Below are positions 61,158-64,000 of a stretch of 64,000 nucleotides of DNA, in pieces. Made by a program: the position numbers and the translations under genes. The DNA is taken from the NCBI GenBank assembly GCA_023409975.1, contig JAEYQO010000039.1:10908-74907 (forward strand). The letters are read 5' to 3'. The notes under the pieces are model-generated. The model was not told where the DNA came from. It worked only from the letters and a program-made list of their open reading frames with translations, and ran no database searches. How positions within the stretch are numbered: position 1 is the first letter of the stretch; every line of letters begins with the position of its first letter. Source of the DNA: Bacteroidota bacterium (GTDB taxonomy: Bacteria; Bacteroidota; Bacteroidia; Chitinophagales; Chitinophagaceae).

Positions 61158-62525
61158 TCAACTCATTTCCGCAAAGTATTTATGGAAGTAGGGTAGCGTC
61201 TCAATGCCTTTGTAATAGTTGGCAACATCAAACTTTTCATTTGGTGAATGGATATTATCATTGTCCAGACCAAAGCCCATCAGCACTGTTTTCAGACCCA
61301 GCACCTTTTCAAACAGGGCTACAATAGGAATACTTCCCCCACCTCTGGTTGGGATCGGTTCCTTGCCAAAAGCGGTTTTCAATGCTTCCGCAGCCGCTTT
61401 GTAGGCAACAGAATCCGTGGGTGTCACCACAGGCTCTCCGCCATGGTGAGGAGTTACCTTCACCTTAACGGACTTAGGTGCGATCGACTCGAAGTATTTG
61501 GTGAACATTTCGGAAATTTCATGAGAATCCTGATCAGGGACCAGACGCATGGATATCTTAGCGTAGGCTTTGGAAGGCAGCACTGTCTTGGCACCTTCTC
61601 CGGTGTAACCACCCCAGATACCGTTCACATCCAGCGTAGGGCGGACACCTGTATGTTCCAGCGGCGAATAATCCTTTTCTCCCCGCAGGGCATCTACGCC
61701 CAGCTCGGCAGCATATTCTTTCTCATCGAAAGGTGCGCTGTTCAGGGCCTTACGCTCTTCCGCAGACAGCTCTACAACCTTATCATAGAAACCAGGGATG
61801 GTGATGTGGTTATTTTCGTCATGACAGCTTGCGATCATCTGGCAGAGAACATTGATCGGATTAGCGACAGCGCCACCGTATACACCGCTGTGCAGATCGC
61901 GATTTGGTCCGGTCACCTCCACCTCCATATAGGCCAGGCCGCGCAAGCCCGTCTCGATGGAAGGGTGTTCCATGCTGATCATCGAGGTGTCGGATACCAG
62001 AACGATATCGGCTTTTAGCTTTTCTTTATTGGTCTCGAGAAATTTACCGAGGTTGGAAGAACCAACTTCTTCCTCACCCTCGATCATAAACTTTACATTA
62101 CAGGCGAGCGTATTGGTGGCATTCATTACTTCCAGTGCCTTAACGTGCATGAACATCTGTCCTTTATCATCGCAGGCGCCTCTTGCGTAGATCTTACCGT
62201 CCTTTACGACAGGCTCGAAGGGGCCGCTGTGCCAGAGCTCCAGCGGATCTGCAGGCTGCACATCGTAGTGACCATATACAAGGACAGTGGGAGCTGAGGG
62301 ATCGATCATCTTTTCACCATACACAATCGGATGACCATCTGTAGGGCAGATCTCGGCATGATCACATCCAGCCTTTAAAAGATTTTCCTTCACAGCTTCC
62401 GCACAACGGGCGACATCGCCCTTAAACTTACTGTCAGCACTAACTGAGGGAATACGCAATAAATCTAAAAGTTCATCGAGGAACCGTTGTTTGTTTTGGG
62501 AGAGGTAGTCATTCCAAACTTGCAT
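61158..62525 (-). CDS. M20 family dipeptidase (CNDP/PepV-like)
   Basis: 455 aa. Zinc-binding and catalytic motifs: VYGHYDVQPADPLE, ARGACDDKGQMFMHV, FMIEGEEEVGSSNL and GGGSIPIVALFEK; the NIHSPNEKFDVANYYKGI ending is typical of this group. Hydrolyses dipeptides such as carnosine-like or Xaa-dipeptides in the cytosol. Perfect -7 box 20 bp upstream (TACTTTTG). Divergent from queA. Confidence 0.94.
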   Translation of the reverse strand: MQVWNDYLSQNKQRFLDELLDLLRIPSVSADSKFKGDVARCAEAVKENLLKAGCDHAEICPTDGHPIVYGEKMIDPSAPTVLVYGHYDVQPADPLELWHSGPFEPVVKDGKIYARGACDDKGQMFMHVKALEVMNATNTLACNVKFMIEGEEEVGSSNLGKFLETNKEKLKADIVLVSDTSMISMEHPSIETGLRGLAYMEVEVTGPNRDLHSGVYGGAVANPINVLCQMIASCHDENNHITIPGFYDKVVELSAEERKALNSAPFDEKEYAAELGVDALRGEKDYSPLEHTGVRPTLDVNGIWGGYTGEGAKTVLPSKAYAKISMRLVPDQDSHEISEMFTKYFESIAPKSVKVKVTPHHGGEPVVTPTDSVAYKAAAEALKTAFGKEPIPTRGGGSIPIVALFEKVLGLKTVLMGFGLDNDNIHSPNEKFDVANYYKGIETLPYFHKYFAEMS

Positions 62526-62544
62526 GATATTGATTTTTAGGCTT

Positions 62545-62552
62545 CAAAAGTA
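62545..62552 (-). promoter_or_regulatory. -7 promoter element for M20 dipeptidase (TACTTTTG)
   Basis: Perfect consensus on the minus strand, 19 bp before the start. Confidence 0.65.
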
Positions 62553-62731
62553 AGAGAAATGGACAAGGACTGCCGGTGGCAGGCGTTATATCGGGGGTGA
62601 AAAAGCAGGGGGAACTTCTGAAACCTTGTGCTGTAGAGGCTTAGGGGCATTCAATTTTTTATGCTGCTGAGCAGAAGTCGGGATAAAACCAGAGCATTGT
62701 TTGCCCTTCCGCGACATGCCCTTTTTTTACG

Positions 62732-62739
62732 TAACTTTG
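62732..62739 (+). promoter_or_regulatory. -7 promoter element for queA (TAACTTTG)
   Basis: Perfect consensus, 26 bp before the ATG. The remainder of the divergent spacer holds no other feature. Confidence 0.7.
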
Positions 62740-62765
62740 CCCACTTTTAAACTACTCTTCCATAT

Positions 62766-63815
62766 ATGAAGTTGTCGCTATTCAAGTTCGACTTACCATT
62801 AAATCTCATAGCTCAGCATCCTGCAAAGTCGCGTGAAGAAAGCCGCCTCATGGTGGTGCATCGCGAAACCGGAAAGATCGAGCATAAGGTTTTCAAGGAT
62901 ATTCTCGGGTATTTCGACGACAAGGACGTGATGATCGTAAACAACACCAAGGTGTTTCCTGCCCGCCTCTACGGACGCAAGGAAAAGACCGGTGCAAAGA
63001 TCGAGGTGTTCCTGTTAAGGGAGCTGAACAAGCCTAACCGTCTTTGGGATGTCATTGTAGATCCCGCAAGGAAGATCCGTGTTGGTAACAAGCTCTACTT
63101 TGGCGACAACGATGAGCTGGTAGCGGAGGTAATTGATAATACCACTTCACGCGGCCGCACCATCCGTTTCCTGTTTGATGGAGATGACGAAGGTTTCCGT
63201 CAGATGCTGGATAAGCTGGGTGAGACGCCCCTTCCCAAATACATCAAGCGCAAGCCAGACGAGGAAGATAAGGAGCGCTATCAGACAGTATATGCCAAAT
63301 ATGAAGGTGCTGTTGCGGCCCCGACTGCGGGACTGCATTTCAGTCGCGAGCTGATCAAACGTCTGGAGATCGTTGGTGTTAAGTTTGCGGAGGTAACACT
63401 TCATACCGGTCTTGGTACTTTCCGTCCGATCGAGGTGGAGGATCTTTCCAAGCACAAGATGGATGCTGAGTACTTCCGGGTAGATGATTATGCCTGTCAG
63501 ATCGTTAATAAAGCCAAAGTAGAGGGTCGCAGAATCTGTTCTATCGGTACTACTACCATGAGGGCTATTGAGAGCTCCGTGACAGCACAGGGCCTGATGA
63601 AGCCGGGAGAGGGCTGGACCAATGTGTTCATTCATCCGCCATACGAGTTCAACATTGCGGATTCACTGGTTACAAACTTCCATCTTCCCAAGACCAGTCT
63701 GTTAATCATGGTGGCTGCCTTTGGTGGCTATGATCTGGCAATGGAAGCTTACCAGACTGCCATAAAGGAGAAATACCGCTTCTTCAGCTACGGAGATGCG
63801 ATGCTTGTTATTTAG
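62766..63815 (+). CDS. queA: S-adenosylmethionine:tRNA ribosyltransferase-isomerase QueA
   Basis: 349 aa. Transfers and isomerises the ribosyl part of SAM onto preQ1-tRNA to give epoxyqueuosine. Hallmarks: [67 protein letters not shown] and [12 protein letters not shown]. No other queuosine genes nearby. Followed at once by short GGCC repeats and a candidate insertion sequence. Confidence 0.96.
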   Translation: MKLSLFKFDLPLNLIAQHPAKSREESRLMVVHRETGKIEHKVFKDILGYFDDKDVMIVNNTKVFPARLYGRKEKTGAKIEVFLLRELNKPNRLWDVIVDPARKIRVGNKLYFGDNDELVAEVIDNTTSRGRTIRFLFDGDDEGFRQMLDKLGETPLPKYIKRKPDEEDKERYQTVYAKYEGAVAAPTAGLHFSRELIKRLEIVGVKFAEVTLHTGLGTFRPIEVEDLSKHKMDAEYFRVDDYACQIVNKAKVEGRRICSIGTTTMRAIESSVTAQGLMKPGEGWTNVFIHPPYEFNIADSLVTNFHLPKTSLLIMVAAFGGYDLAMEAYQTAIKEKYRFFSYGDAMLVI

Positions 63816-63817
63816 CG

Positions 63818-63848
63818 GGCCGTTGGCCGTTGGCCATTGGCCATTGGC
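63818..63848. repeat. Tandem 7-bp repeat GGCCRTT x4
   Basis: GGCCGTT, GGCCGTT, GGCCATT, GGCCATT, GGC in direct tandem right after queA. The reverse complement AACGGCC occurs twice in the 43390-43440 gap region. Confidence 0.75.
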
Positions 63849-63875
63849 GGGCGAAGGCGAAAGCCAAGGCCAGGA

Positions 63876-64000
63876 GACTGTAAATTAAACTGTGTCAAGT
63901 TGAGAAAAGATTCATCAACTTTAAACGCAGAATATGGCTAGAAAAGATTCAACTGGTTTTAATTTAAGTGAAGAGGTTCGTCAACAAGCATTAGAGCAGT
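63876..64000 (+). mobile_element. Possible left end of an IS256-type insertion sequence (partial)
   Basis: From about 63876 the sequence reads gactgtaaattaaactgtgt..., resembling, from memory, the terminal inverted repeats of IS256-like elements. An ORF starts about 58 bp later. The right end lies outside the window, so inverted repeats and target duplication cannot be checked. It borders the GGCCRTT repeat. Confidence 0.4.
63934..64000 (+). CDS. Start of a possible transposase gene (partial)
   Basis: 22 codons are visible, MARKDSTGFNLSEEVRQQAL followed by EQ, cut by the window edge. It resembles the N-terminal helix-rich opening of IS256/Mutator transposases (VRQQALEQ), but 22 residues are too few to be sure. 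It could equally be another small DNA-binding protein. Confidence 0.4.
   Translation, partial: MARKDSTGFNLSEEVRQQALEQ

Noticed and set aside
1..64000. CRISPR arrays, prophage genes, toxin-antitoxin or restriction systems
   Set aside because: No regularly spaced 25-40 bp repeats, no phage structural genes and no defence gene families were seen on either strand.

Overview
The window is a stretch of chromosome from a member of the Bacteroidota, most likely a Chitinophagaceae-type genome. Four things support this. At least twenty gene starts are preceded by the phylum-specific -7 promoter element TAnnTTTG, with no consistent Shine-Dalgarno sequence. The primary-type sigma factor is short (291 aa) and has the Bacteroidota N-terminus. 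One secreted protein ends in a type IX secretion (T9SS) sorting domain. There are SusD-free families typical of the phylum: PorT-like outer-membrane barrels, an AIM24/TIGR00266 protein, CcmC/CcmD, and a CDF transporter with a cysteine-rich tail. The exact genus cannot be read from the window.

Layout. 0-9 kb: a partial bestrophin-type channel, an FAH-family enzyme, a thioesterase, an elongator tRNA-Met, a tandem array of outer-membrane barrel genes containing a decayed copy, a secreted C1 peptidase, a BI-1 protein and P5C dehydrogenase. 9-16 kb: a cysteine desulfurase, then a translationally coupled envelope operon (LptF/G permease, PAP2 phosphatase, ArnT-like glycosyltransferase), an AAC(3)-I-like acetyltransferase, a candidate small RNA, a thioesterase, a SpoU methyltransferase and clpS. 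16.2-17.2 kb: non-coding DNA with 11-bp periodic repeats and a broken IS4-type transposase. 17-32 kb: a LuxR-type regulator, a radical SAM protein next to a Y-family polymerase, DUF523, miaE, a sodium symporter with a 34-aa partner, a hydrolase, a two-domain LigD, a Nudix protein, purK-purE, a DUF4397 lipoprotein, trmH and a sigma factor.

32-46 kb: SRPBCC proteins, a cytochrome c/copper monooxygenase-like T9SS protein, PAP2, an M16 protease, an AI-2E family transporter, AIM24, recA, rpsG-rpsL, a GNAT, a second diverged copy of the 11-bp repeat element, ccmC-ccmD and glutamate dehydrogenase. 46-64 kb: a secreted hypothetical, a PIF1-like helicase, a penicillin acylase-membrane protein-CDF operon, a membrane-bound adenylate cyclase, pepT, a MutS2 lacking Smr, a Rieske protein, a secreted kinase-like protein, an M20 dipeptidase, queA, and what looks like the left end of an IS256-type element at the window edge.

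Most of the window is ordinary housekeeping content. The points most worth a second look are the candidate small RNA at 14.7 kb, the two related 11-bp-periodic intergenic elements, the stand-alone kinase-like secreted protein at 59.7 kb, the microprotein coupled to the symporter at 22.1 kb, and the decayed member of the outer-membrane array. No CRISPR array, prophage or recognisable defence island is present.
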